Source: Hybos culiciformis (Eukaryota > Arthropoda > Insecta > Diptera > Hybotidae). From it: a stretch of 64,000 nucleotides of DNA. The notes beneath the pieces are model-generated. The model was given only the letters and a program-made list of their open reading frames with translations. It ran no database searches and was not told where the DNA came from. Below are positions 1 through 11,637 of this stretch, in pieces; position 1 is the stretch's first letter; each line of letters begins with the position of its first letter. The stretch lies in contig OZ023273.1 of the NCBI GenBank assembly GCA_964007475.1, positions 61,027,834 to 61,091,833 on the forward strand. The letters run 5' to 3'. The position numbers were made by a program, and so were the translations under genes.

Positions 1-90
1 AACAGAAATATTATTAAAATATAAATAATATATTATTATTGACTATAGAAAAAATGTTTTATATAACATAATAAAAACAAAACCACTTAC

Positions 91-193
91 CTTGTCTCGG
101 GATTACTGTCAGTTGCATATTTGGTTAAAGTTTTTGATATATCTCCATCTATTAAAATCAGTTCAGAGTTCTCACTTTCTGGATAACCGAAAC
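91..193 (-). CDS. Candidate internal exon of an unrecognised minus-strand gene
   Basis: Read on the minus strand, a 103-bp open block lies between a pyrimidine-rich tract ending in AAG (194-196) and a consensus GTAAGT donor (complement of 85-90). The open frame gives about 34 residues starting GFGYPESENSELILIDGD and ending in a split Arg codon; the other two frames have stops. The composition is less AT-biased than the surroundings. The acceptor is AAG rather than the commoner CAG or TAG, which lowers confidence. I do not recognise the protein. Flanking exons would lie at higher coordinates (upstream) and beyond the left edge (downstream); none was found. Confidence 0.4.
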
Positions 194-599
194 CTTAAAA
201 AAAAAATACAGTTAAAAAGATTAAAAAAAAAGTATTAAAATAAGTAGTCACTAATTTACATTTTTTTCTTTAAAGTTAATTGAAAATTTGCAAAAACTGT
301 TTAATATATAGAAATAACAGAAAATGGAAAATAAATTGGTACTTACTTTTTGAAACAACAAAATTATTTTTTGAAAAAAAATTGAATACAAAAACTTATA
401 TGGGATCTGCGGTTGAACCTTTTTAAACTAACCTTTACTTACAAACTTAGAACTAACCTTTAAACTGACTTTTTTCATACAAAAAAAAAAAAAATAAGAA
501 AAAAATAAGTGGAAAATTTGTCCTAAAATTTTTAAAATTATTTGATGTTAAAAGTTAAAATACCAAAACGAATTAAGACAATATCATAGTTCAATTGTC
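194..599. other. AT-rich gap, no gene seen
   Basis: A-run-rich sequence with short direct repeats around 417-470 (variants of 'aactaaccttta'). A GTAAGT donor-like string on the minus strand near 344 could end another exon of the 91-193 gene, but no convincing open block precedes it. Confidence 0.5.
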
Positions 600-2128
600 A
601 TAACAAGGCATTTGAGACAGTTGACATTAATATTCTTTTGGAAAATATATAATACCAGTATTAAGAATATAATTGATTAATATATTTGAGGAACAGAAAT
701 CAAAGGACCAACATAAACAATATTGTATTTGATGGTATATATATAGATAGATGTTCCACTTAGTGTCCTTCAAGGCACTATTTGAGAAATTCTTCATTTT
801 GAAGGTCAATGATACAGAAATGGCCAATGTAATGTTAAAGTTGACGAAGTTTATTATACTTAATACGTAATTTCATTTATAAATGTGTTGAAAAGGATTA
901 ATATACATCTGAATAAGTTGAATTTCGTGCTTACGATGAATAAATTATGTTTCAATATTGAAAAACCGAAGTGTATGATTGTGAATTTGCAATGAAGTTT
1001 GGAAGTCGTTAAAAAATAGATGATAGGTTACATTTCAAAAATCATATAATTACCTATACGGTATTTGTAAGAAAATATTTAAAAATATTTATTTAGGTGC
1101 CTTAAAATGGCCAAGTGTTAGTCAAATATCTTAATCTGAATTTTTGTAATAAATTATGAATCGTATTCAAAATATTTATACGAAAATGTGGTGAGATTCA
1201 TGATCATAATTTGACACGGTAACGCTATTGCAATTTTACGGTAATGTTTAGAGAGCATCGCTTTTCGATTTGAAACAATAAACTGTACTTAGTATTTATG
1301 TAGGCTTACAATGTAAAATGAGATTATAATTATAAATAGTTGTAAAACTAAATAAATAATACTAAGAACAATTATTAAGGCGAAAATGCTTTTTGTAGTC
1401 GAGCAAGTGCAATGTATAAAAATATCGTAAATGTATAAAAATATCGTAAAAATATCGTTCTATTTTGGAAATTATGTTTCAGCATAATTTTGTAGTACAA
1501 CCTATGATCTTAAATTAAACAAACATTTTCCCAAATTGATAAGAAATGCCATTGTTCTCTGCAGCATAACAAGTTAACTCCATTTATTAGGTATCCTTAA
1601 TAAATAACAATATCGAATGAATAGTAATTTTAAGTGTGCCTTTATTCCATCTTTAATGCCAAGTTGATAAAATTTGTCGTTATTGCTTAAATGTTCAAAA
1701 AAGATCAATTATATTTTAAATCTTTTGCCCTAAGGGGACTTCCAACAGATTTTTATGAGTTGAGAAACCGTTTCAATTTTGTGTGGTTTCTAAAGCAGAA
1801 TGCCTTAAGCGTCTTGATCTGCACTCGTTAGAGAAGCGAAGAATAGTGGCTGGATTGGCGTTCCTGCATCAGATTATTGCTAGCACCACCTCTTCCTCTA
1901 TTATACTAAGCAGAATCATGCAGTAGGGCGGTCAATGAGTAGTGTAGAGGTTTTTGGCGTTGTGGCACATTAAACAAACTAGGGCAGAAGTGTCCCAATT
2001 GAAAGAATGATGAAAGAAGCGAATATACACTGTGATATTTAAGATTTTAACATAAGTTAAGAATGTTTTGTATTTTAAACTAATATTATTATTCTTAACT
2101 GACTAAGCACAGCTTATTTTTTGCCAAT
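600..2128 (+). pseudogene. Decayed LINE reverse transcriptase (Jockey/CR1-like)
   Basis: Fragments of a non-LTR retrotransposon reverse transcriptase read in order on the plus strand across frameshifts and stops. Around 602-650 there is KAFETVDINILLENI, resembling RT motif A. Around 740-780 there is VPLSVLQGTI, resembling the VPQG motif. Around 905-985 there is a decayed LNKLNF...NIEKPKCMIVN thumb-type segment. Around 1018-1050 there is DDRLHFKNHI. Around 1800-1900 there is a C-terminal piece (LHSLEKRRIVAGLAFLHQII). That last piece is the counterpart of the better-preserved LINE tail on the opposite strand at 2129-2958, so both probably belong to related families. The YADD catalytic box is not readable. 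A 20-bp unit is tandemly duplicated near 1412-1450. The element cannot be functional. Exact boundaries are uncertain. Confidence 0.65.
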
Positions 2129-2958
2129 ATATTTATTTATTTATTTATCTGTAGCTTAACTCAAGCTCATATATACAAAGTTTAAATACATTAAATTTAA
2201 AATTTTGACAATATCACATTAGGAAACTATTAATATGAAAACAAAATGAAAATATAACATTGCACTATACATTCATTACAAAAAGATAACGATGTATTCA
2301 AAACCTGAAACATAATTCAGTCAGTCCAACAGTGGACAGAGAGTCACCGCACAAATCAACCCTCCAATCAACTCCTGTAAAGACTCTTCCTCAACGCGTC
2401 CTTACTAAGGTTAAAATTGAAATTTTCGTCATTATCATTAGCTGTTTTGATCAACCTCGACAACGGTTCACCCATGCCATAAGATGTTCGATGGTATTTT
2501 GCATTAAATAGAGGCATACTTCTGAGAGTTCTATTTGGGACTCTTATATCTATACATGCTAAGAGACTAGAACTATTTATATTACCTATGATCAGTTGGT
2601 GTAAGAACACCACATCAGCCACCTCTCTTCTACGTTCTAGTGAAAACAAGTTTAATTTCGCCAATCTCTCACTATAAGAGAGGTGATTCAGGAAAGGTGA
2701 AGCAATTGATTGAAGGCCAATCATCGCAAAGTTTGAAAATTTACGCTGAACAGACTCAATTCTAGCTATATCCGTCCTGAAATGAGGGGACCAAACCTGA
2801 CTTGAAATTTCTAACAAAGGCCTAACCAACGATATATATAATGCAGACGTTATTCTAGGATTACAAAACTCCTTGGACCATCTTTTCACAAAACCCAACA
2901 TAGAATTTGCCTTGCTAATCACTGCATTGTAATGATGCTTAAAATTCAATTTTGGATC
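2129..2958 (-). pseudogene. 5'-truncated LINE, C-terminal part of its reverse transcriptase
   Basis: A minus-strand frame of 193 codons (2368-2949) encodes the typical C-terminal region of Jockey/CR1-type LINE polymerase proteins. Recognisable stretches are ISKANSMLGFVKRWSKEF, an SLVRPLLE...VWSPH segment, IESVQRKFSNFA, and LNLFSLERRREVADVVFLHQL. The frame continues upstream through DPKLNFKHH to about 2958, where homology stops abruptly, as expected for 5' truncation during target-primed reverse transcription. The frame ends at 2368, followed by an untranslated tail and a short (AAATA)n-type microsatellite (complement of about 2129-2149), a common LINE 3' end. Catalytic palm motifs are absent, so this is a dead copy, but it is younger than its facing relative at 600-2128. 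Confidence 0.8.
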
Positions 2959-3027
2959 ACAGAAAATCCCTTGTGATGTACATGTGTTATGTACACAGAA
3001 AATCCCTTGTGATGTACATGTGTTATT
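2958..3027. repeat. 36-bp tandem duplication at the LINE truncation point
   Basis: A unit beginning 'cacagaaaatcccttgtg' occurs at 2958 and again at 2994, in direct tandem and near-identical. It sits exactly at the 5' truncation junction of the minus-strand LINE. Confidence 0.8.
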
Positions 3028-4650
3028 TTGTATTTGATATTCAATTTTTTATGTAATCTATTATCAATTCTAGCATCAATTACATAACATATTAGTATTA
3101 TAAAGTACATTGTTCTTATTTTACATTGGGTTCGATTTGAATTATGAATAAAGAATATTTTAATTTGACATAATGCGAGGAAAATCATTTAAATAGGTAT
3201 CTAGATAGGTAGAAATCTATAATTGTTAAACGATACAATAATGGATTAGATATATTTCGCATCAAATTAATTAAAATTTTAATAACAAAAATTATGTAAA
3301 ATTACATAGATTAATTTTGAGGCACCTACTAGGTACCTAGTGGCTACCTACATTATGACTTAAACTATACAGTACATATCTAATTACCTACCTACCTACC
3401 TATATTTTTATAAATTATGTTAATGATTTTTGTAATAGTTAAACTGGGTATACTAGGTATAGGTACCTACATTTAGAATTAGCTCTAAAGGCTTACCAAT
3501 CAGTATTGTATAATTTTAGTTGGATTTTCCAAAATAGATAACTAAGTAGGTAGATAGGTACCTACCATCTATTGAAGTAACAAAAAAGTTCCGAAGGTTA
3601 ACGGAAAATTTATTTTTTACAATCTAACAGTTTTGACGTCAGTGTAACACTCATTCACTTCTAAACAATAAAGAATAAAGCATGTGATGTAAAATTACTG
3701 CTGTTGACGAATTTATTCGAACCACTAAAACATATAGATAAATAATTTCTGAAATCTTTATTAATAAAATTTTTCTTTTGATTTCGCCCACTAGACAGAA
3801 TTGAACAATTTTCCAGCAGCCAGATAATAAATCAGAAGGTTTTTTTTTTATTTAAAATGCGTAAAATCTAATTTTTAACTTCGAAATAAAAAATTATCAA
3901 AGTTAGAATTTTTGTTATTTCGATTGAACAAAAGACGAGGAAATGAAAAAAAAAAAAAAAAAAAGAATAAAAAAATTATGGTCGAAATTGCGTTCACTGA
4001 TTTCGAATGACCGTTCGGTTGTTTTGCTTACGCCCAAAAAAATACATTCTTTCTATTAAAAAAAAAAAATTTTTTTCTTTTGTAATTTTTTTGATAAGTG
4101 CGGTTGGTTTGGCCACACAAAAATTTGAGACAAAAAAAAACCCAAAGAAAAAATATTTAAAATTTTTTTTTGCGCTTTCTTATTGTCTTTAAAAAAATGT
4201 GAAAAACTCAAAATGTTCAGTTTTATCGCTTTTCTGTTTTTAAAACACGCATTTTTTTATTTTAAAAATTAAAAAAAAAAAGTTAACTTTTAGTTTTTTA
4301 CTTACTCATCGCAAGGTTTTTATACATTATGTTAATATTTTTTTTTTTTTTAAATTTAATTAATAAAACTATATTATATATATATTTATTTTTTTTTAAT
4401 TTAAAGAAACAAAAAAATTAAAAAAAAAAATTAAAATTTTATTTTACAATAATGGATTGCTGTCAAACTTACTCAATAAAATTATTAATCGTATATACTT
4501 GGAGTGAGCTGTATTTTTCACGGCAATTATTTTAAAACTACGGATAATCGAATGTAGTTTACTTTATAATGGCAAAAAAACTGATGCAGTTTTATTTATT
4601 TATTATTTCTTACTTTTGTTATTCAAATCAAGATCAATCCATACAGGTTG
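3028..4650. other. AT-rich intergenic with TAGGTACC-type clusters
   Basis: No gene recognised. At 3320-3570 there are many copies of the self-complementary tetranucleotide motif TAGGTACC/TACCTACC. A perfect TGACGTCA octamer lies near 3634. From 3840 to 4440 the sequence is dominated by A and T homopolymers; short frames there are compositional. Confidence 0.6.
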
Positions 4651-5796
4651 CGTAGGTAAGGCGCCGTGACATTTGTCCGCGGGACATTTGTCCGCGATGA
4701 AATTTGTATGGAAAACTTCGCGGACAAATGTCATTTTGCAAAATGTCATTTGTCCGCGATTGTAAAATGACATTTGTCCGCCGCGGACAAATGTCCCAAA
4801 ATTAGCGGACAAATGACATTTTGCAAAATGACATTTGTCCGCGATTGAATTTTCTAACTTTAGCGGACAAATGTCATTTTGCAAAATGTCATTTGTCCGC
4901 GATTGATTTTTCGAATTTTTAGCGGACAAATGTCATTTTGCAAAATGTCATTTGTCCGCGATTGAAATTTTTAATTTTTAGCGGACAAATGTCATTTTGC
5001 AAAATGTCATTTGTCCGCGATTGATTTTTCAGTTTTTTTAGCGGACAAATGTCATTTTGCAAAATGTCATTTGTCCGCGATTGATTTTTCAATTTTGGAG
5101 ATACTGCAGATTACGTGAATCACTCAGAATCGTCTGAAGCTTGGAAAAGGGAAGAGGGGTAGAGTCCCCCCAAATTGTTCATACATTTTGTATATGCAAT
5201 TTTTTTTTTTTGCCCGATTTTCCCCTTAAAGAGAGGGAGGTGGGGGGCGGCGGGCGGGCGGGTGGACTGGTGGTTGGTCAGTGGGATTTGCGGCTGACGC
5301 CGCAAATCCCACTGACCAACCACCAGTCCACCCGCCCGCCCGCCGCCCCCCACCCCCCTCTCTCGTTGTGCCGGTTCTGATTGGTTCACGTCATCTGCAC
5401 TTTAGCCTCAAATTTTTAGCGGACATATGTCATTTTCCAAAAAGTCATTTGTCCGCGATTGCTTTTTTAATTTTTAGCGGACAAATTTCATTTTGCAAAA
5501 TGTCATTTGTCCGCGATTGATTTTTTAAATTTTTAGCGGACAAATGTCATTTTGCAAAATGTCATTTGTCCGCGATTGATTTTTCAGATTTTTAGCGGAC
5601 AAATGTCATTTTGCAAAATGTCATTTGTCCGCGATTAATTTTTATCGCGGACAAATGACATTTTGGAAAATGTCATTTGTCCGCGGCGGACAAAAGACAT
5701 TTTGAATCGCGGACAAATGTCATTTTTATGTCCGCGATACAAAAACAAATCGCGGACAAATGTCCCGCGGACAAATGTCCAACCCCCCGTAGGTAA
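4651..5796. mobile_element. Foldback element 1: palindromic satellite transposon with 9-bp target duplication
   Basis: The 9-bp direct repeat CGTAGGTAA (4651-4659 and 5788-5796) brackets a 1128-bp element. Its ends are inverted copies of about 38 bp: left GGCGCCGTG then acatttgtccgcggg, right (complement) GGGGGGTTGG then the same sequence. The terminal motif 'acatttgtccgcg' occurs twice in direct tandem at each end. Inside are about ten roughly 59-bp units. Each contains a complete palindrome of 'gcggacaaatg' facing its complement, separated by short A/T-rich spacers. They flank a GC-rich hairpin at 5231-5364. No transposase is present. The target-duplication length and long TIRs suggest a Mutator-like origin, but that classification is inference. 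Confidence 0.85.
5231..5364. repeat. GC-rich near-perfect hairpin, core of foldback element 1
   Basis: Two arms of about 65 bp are reverse complements with very few mismatches and a 4-nt TGAC loop near 5296-5299. They contain (GGGC)n-like tracts, then 'ttggtcagtgggatttgcgg' next to the loop. The apparent open frames across it are by-products of the palindrome. One arm of the same core recurs in foldback element 2 at about 20411-20470. Confidence 0.85.
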
Positions 5797-5968
5797 TACG
5801 TGTTTTTATGAGAAACCATGTAACTGTTAAAGATGATGATTTTTTTTTTAAATCGACTTAAGTTTTACAATAAATTGATTCCAAATCGATCAGATACCGG
5901 ATATCTAACGCAGAGTGCTTCGGCTACGAAACCACAAAGTTCAACTAAAATCGGTTCAAATTTCAAAT

Positions 5969-6579
5969 GCGGGCGATACATGGTCCAACTTGGTTGTACA
6001 ACATGTTGACAACAAGTTGTACGTTTTGGCACACATGATACAACTAAAAAATATGTATATCTAGAAATTTCAGTCCTATACAAATTGTATAAATTGAATT
6101 TTTTATTTTTTTTCATAATTATTGATATCCCAAAAAAATAGAGAACATAAAATTTCTCTATTTTGTTTTTTTTATACTCACAAAAAAAGCAAAATACAAA
6201 TACATAGAAAAAATAAATAATGCACAATATCAATAATAAATAAAAATTTAGAATTTATTATTATCACTACTGGCAAAAAAATTCATTGAAGAGAATGTTT
6301 TTGAGAAATTTTTTTCTTTTTTCTCTCCGCATAATAAGACTGGGATATCAATCTAATTTTTTTAAACATTTTAGAATTTGAACTTTTTGTATGGACTGAA
6401 TTTCTCTTATTTATACTTACTTTATGATACAACTTAAAATTAAAATTTTTATATTTTTTGCCAACCAACTTCCAACCGTCAAATTGTTCGGCCAACAAGT
6501 TGTCAACTTGCCCACTCACGATACAACTTGCCATGTTGTCAACATGTTGTACAACCAAGTTGGACCGTGTATGGACCGC
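5969..6579. mobile_element. MITE with roughly 46-bp TIRs
   Basis: The left end (GCGGGCGATACATGGTCC...) and the complement of the right end (GCGGTCCATACACGGTCC...) match over about 46 bp. The inner part, 'aacttggttgtacaacatg' followed by 'ttgacaaca', is identical. Further 'acaacttg' motifs are repeated inside both arms. The interior is AT-rich with no transposase. No convincing target duplication longer than 2 bp was seen, so the superfamily is unassigned. Confidence 0.75.
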
Positions 6580-7314
6580 ATTAAAATAAACATACGACAC
6601 TAAGCCAGTGCTGTGTCGTGTTAAAAATTAGTGTACTGCTGAAACAATTTCTTTAAAATGAAACATTTGGTCTATTTTTGCTTTCTTGGCTGAGGTATCG
6701 GTCAAAATTTGAAGTTTTGGACCACTTTTTTCTATTCGATTGACTTTAAATTTTACACTTAGACTTATTTTTCCTGAGAAAACAATTTCCAATAATTTTT
6801 GAACCACAAACTGTACTGTAATTGAGTAAAATTCATTAATTCAATTTTATAGAGAAAAATTAAAATGCATTCTCCGTTATCTACCCATTAGGAGCTGATT
6901 TGAACATTCGAAAGTTTTTAATATCTTTTTGTATTCTGATTGGACTAATAATTTACAATAATTCTTATTTTTTTTTATTATTATTTACTTTACCTTTGCA
7001 ACAAAAATTTATTGTTACACCAAACACCATTGTACACCTACATATGTTTACGCTGGTTACACTTACAATAAATAGAAAAAAACAATTTCTCTGGTTCCAA
7101 ATTTAAGAGATGATGTCACTTTTGCAGTTAAGAAGATTAATTTATTTTTTTTATTGTAGAAAGTAGAATAGAATCTCCAATTGAAGATTTTCAATTATTG
7201 GTTTTGACAATGGCAATTTCAGAATACCTATGAATATGAATACCTATGAATTATTTAATTAATTAAAATATAGGACAAGAATTATAATTATTATTTAATT
7301 CAGATTGCTGAAGC
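6580..7314. other. AT-rich gap, no gene seen
   Basis: Only compositional short frames (for example 6900-7106). No repeats or motifs recognised. Confidence 0.5.
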
Positions 7315-7500
7315 TAACCGCCCATTTACACAGGCTGTTTTCGAAGATTAAAATGAAGATTTTTTTTGAATGTGTGTAAAATTTGTATAAAATTTTTTCA
7401 TGTAACTATAAAATGAAAAAATTTTATACAAATTTTACACAACATTCAAAAAAAATCTTCATTTTAATCTTTGAAAACAACCTGTGTAAATGGGGGGTAA
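7315..7500. mobile_element. Almost fully palindromic 180-bp MITE flanked by TAA
   Basis: The TAA trinucleotide at 7315-7317 and 7498-7500 brackets 180 bp whose two halves are reverse complements along nearly their whole length (about 85 bp each). The ends are CCGCCCATTTACACAGG and, complemented, CCCCCCATTTACACAGG. A 3-bp TWA duplication with C-rich ends fits a PIF/Harbinger-type non-autonomous element. The short duplication in AT-rich DNA makes this assignment tentative. Confidence 0.7.
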
Positions 7501-10500
7501 TAAAAACAAAGTAATTTAATAAACTAGATAATAATCGAATTTTTATTTGCCTAATTACTTGATATGCTTATCACGACACGATTCTTTCGCTACATTTGCT
7601 ACACGAGTGGAAAAATTAGTGTGAATGCCTCTCTTCAGAAATGGTATTTTCTTAAGAAAAATACTTCATTAAAAAAAAAACAAAACACAATCAGAAATAC
7701 AAGAATATTCTTCTACATTTATTTTTAAAATTTTATATTTATACAACTTAGCTGTTAATAATTTCTTTTCTATTACATGAAAAAAACTACTGATGATGGT
7801 TAAAATAATTAATTTCGTAATAATAATTTTTCTAAAAAATTAAACTATATATATTCATAATATTTACGAAAAAATAACATTTATTATATTATCATTATAT
7901 ATTTATTCATCCGTTCTCAAAACGCTATAATTTCGAACATAATGAATCAATTTTTCACTAACGATTTTTCGAAAATTTAAATTATTATTTTTTTTTTATT
8001 CGATATATGAAAAATTGTCTAAAATATAAAAGGCTCTTTTCCCGAACGGATGATTTTAAATACATGTAATTAATTATAATACGTAACGTATTACAATAAA
8101 ATATATTCCTACTATTGAACAATAAATATTACTTTGAGTGAATCGTTCCTCTTTTTAAAAAGTAAAAGGAAATCCATAATTAATAATAACAGTGTTAATA
8201 ATTCCTTATAAATTTAATAATTATTGGAGATGCATCAATTATATTATTAATTTAAATGCTTAAAATTATGTATAATAAATTGATTGCGATTTAGTTAAAA
8301 AAAAAAAAAAAAAATTAAAAACATTGGGAAGAATTATCAAAAAAAAAAAAACCTGTAAGTAAGCGTAAGTTAATAAGGTTTTATTCAAATATTAAAAACT
8401 ATATGTAGTGAAATTTTTACAAGTTGCATAACTCGTGTAACATCATAGGTATATTTATAATGAAGTATAATAAAAAAAAATTTTTCATAATAAAATTTCA
8501 AAATAAATACATAATCATTTATTCGAATAAAAAAATTAATTCTTAAACTGGAAATTATTCTTTAACAGTAATATTTTTGTAATATTGTTAACAAATTTAT
8601 ATTATAACAAACATTTTTTCATCAATAATAAGCACGAAAATAAAATTTATTTTCGTTTTTTATAATTATTTGCTATAATAGTATCCACATATCTTTACTT
8701 AAGACAATTTTCTTTTAAAGTAAAAACCTTAAAAAAATTGGGATAGTTATTTTTTTTTTTTTGTAATTAATTTTTTTGAACCATAAAATTTTGTAATTTA
8801 ATTATATTTTCACATTTATAAATACCAAAATAATGTTAAAAAAAAATAAGAATTCTAATATTTTAGGTTCAGGTTAAAAATATTTTGTTGTTTACGTACA
8901 TGAATTTAAATAACCAAACATATATCCAGTATTTTTTTTGTAAATATCTTAAATAGTTTTATACTTAAAGTTGTTTGATTTTAATTTTGCTTAAGACCGC
9001 GCCGATCGACTGTCGAATTTAAGATCGAATACTGCGTGGCAAGGCCAAATAAAAAATCATAAATTGCATTGGATAACGTATACACAAAAATAAATAAGAT
9101 TTGATTTTTGCTTTGCGACATTGCAGTAAAAATTGCTTAATTAAATATATTTAAAACTAAGCGATCAATCGTTGCCATATTTGCACAGAAACATGTCCAA
9201 ACATTTTTTAATAGTTAAAATAACCAATTTTTTTTATATATGTGGAAAATGTGGAAAAGGTCGAATTATATATTTTTTTTTGTGGCGAAAATAAGTGGTC
9301 AATCTTAATAAAAATTTGCACAAAGCCTTAAAATGACAAAAGGAACGTTATGGTATTTTTTTAAAAAATCTCACGATAAAAATTTTAGGTCAGGTCCTAC
9401 CTTAAAAATTTGAAAAAATATATTTTTCTATTAAGGCCAAAAATCATAAAATTTATGAAGAATAATTTTGAATTTAACTTCTACTTCCGTTCAATTTCTT
9501 CCAAAAAAATGATAACACCATCATAAGCTTTCTCTTTAAAAAAATTTAAAATCTTAGCACCATATTATTGAATACGTATTAAATACGTACAATTCATATA
9601 TAATATAATATCTTATGTGTACATGATGAATGAATATTTGAATACATTATTAAATATTATATAGACATTATTGAAAACTATATTATAATTATAAATATAT
9701 TAAAACAGAAATAGTTTTCTTGTTTGCAATACGTGAGCACCACGTTTTCCCAAACGAGCAGTCAGAATGTTCGTTTGTTTTATTGAGGCGAGGTCCTTAT
9801 TTACACATTCGTCAAAAAAAAAAAAAAATAAACTAATTTAAAATAATGCTATTTTTTTTGCTTTTTAAAAGCGAATTGAATATTAATTATTTTTTTGATA
9901 CAAGCTTGAAAATTTTTATTTTATTTACTTATTTGAATTGTTTCGTCTACTGAGGCTGAAGAGTTCATATTTCAGCCTCAATGGACGAAAAACATTCAGA
10001 TGAAGATAAAATAGAATTTTTCAATTTCGTAACAAAAAAAAATTAATTTAAAATAGCCAACTTATCAAAGTAAAATTTCTTGTACTGTATATTTAGAATA
10101 CATGGCACCAAAGATTGCGATTGCACATTCGTTGCCCTGTTCTGATTAAGTATGATTTCCTTTATTTTTTTTTTGTGTGAGTAAAATTAAAAAATTTGTG
10201 ATATAGTATTTCGATTTAAAAAAAAAAAACTCCACAAATATTCCGGAATTTCGATTGCCATTCACATTAGTGTGGAAAAAGAACTGTAATATATTGGCAA
10301 TCAAAATATGAACAGAATGAGTAAACAACATTTTATATATACATATACATCAATATGCATAAATATAATATGTACATATAAATATAATTTCTAGTAATGA
10401 TTCGATCAATTTTTATAAACTCAACAAAAGAGGTTTGTTAAAGAAATTGAGGAAGTTAAGGTGGGAATTAAAATGCAAGTGTTCAAAATTAAAAATATTT

Positions 10501-11637
10501 TAACTACTACTTTTTTTAAAAATTTGAAACAAAAATTGATCTAATTTAATTATTTTCGAGAGCAAAATGAGCTTTTAGTTTACGAAATTTATTTTCGCTA
10601 TTAATTTATGTACATACATACATACGTACATAGTTGTAGGTAAATGGTAAACTAAACTTAAGTCTGATACATTATACATACGTAGTATAAAAAAAACTTT
10701 AAATTATTTTTACATTTTTTTTAAACGTAATACAGTTTTTTTTTTCTATACATTGAATGTTTATTTCCAAACATAAATTTATAATAAAAAAAATTACCAT
10801 TTTTTTTACAGAACATGATAATACAACTGCTTATTAATCCAGGATTTGTTAAGAAATCAAAAATGTTTGCAGAAAATTTTGAAAATATCTCTACTACACT
10901 AGGATTGTTTCTCGAAATAGTGTAAAGTTTTTTGTTTTCTTGTTTTAATCAATTTTTCGCTTGGGGGCAATGTAAAGTTTCAGACTAATTTACTTTAATT
11001 TTAAATGATTGTAATATCCAGCAACAATCCCACTCAATATTGATAAAACGCGTTAATAAATTTTTTTTAAAATGTTTGCGTTTATCTGTTAAAAACAAGT
11101 TCTGGAATCTTTATGAAATTGAATGAAAATAATTTGAAAATAAAAACTTGAATAGAAACAAAATTATTGAAGTTTGAAAAATAAAAAAAAAAAATATATT
11201 CAAATAACGATGGATAATTATTGCCTATAATTCATGGAAATAAAAATGGAATTAATTGGCGAACGATAAATTTCTGAAATCAATTCGCCATTACCCATGT
11301 AAAAATATATTTCAGAATCGAAGTATTAAATTTTTTTTACATATTTTAACTAGGACAATAAATGTAAAAAAAAATTTATTTTCAGGATTTTTGTTTGTAT
11401 TATGTTTAGGCAATAAACAATGTTGCTTAATCTTCTACTTAATTTTATTTTAACTGTCAAAACAATTCGATTTCACTTTCACTAAAGGTAGAATTAAAAT
11501 GGAATTTATGTATGTAATTTTTGGTAAGTTTTGACATAAGAAAATTATATTTATATAAAAAAAAAAAGAATGTACTGGAAACAAAATTGCTGTTAAAATT
11601 ATCAAAATTTTAAATTCAATTTAAAAATGTTTTTTCT
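7501..11637. other. Long AT-rich intergenic stretch, no gene seen
   Basis: About 4.1 kb with many homopolymer runs (8298-8352, 8750-8762, 9808-9830) and scattered tetranucleotide repeats (10610-10625). No open block with coding character or splice framing was recognised. The right end probably holds the 3' untranslated region of the minus-strand gene; AATAAA on the minus strand (complement of about 11444-11449) would suit its polyadenylation. Confidence 0.5.

Noticed and set aside
5120..5520. Overlapping open frames rich in Pro/Gly on both strands
   Set aside because: They are generated by the GC-rich hairpin and satellite units of foldback element 1.
4660..5787. Regularly spaced palindromic repeats resembling a CRISPR array
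   Set aside because: Spacers are short, A/T-rich and similar to each other, repeats are full palindromes, the block has TIRs and a target duplication, and the genome is an insect's.
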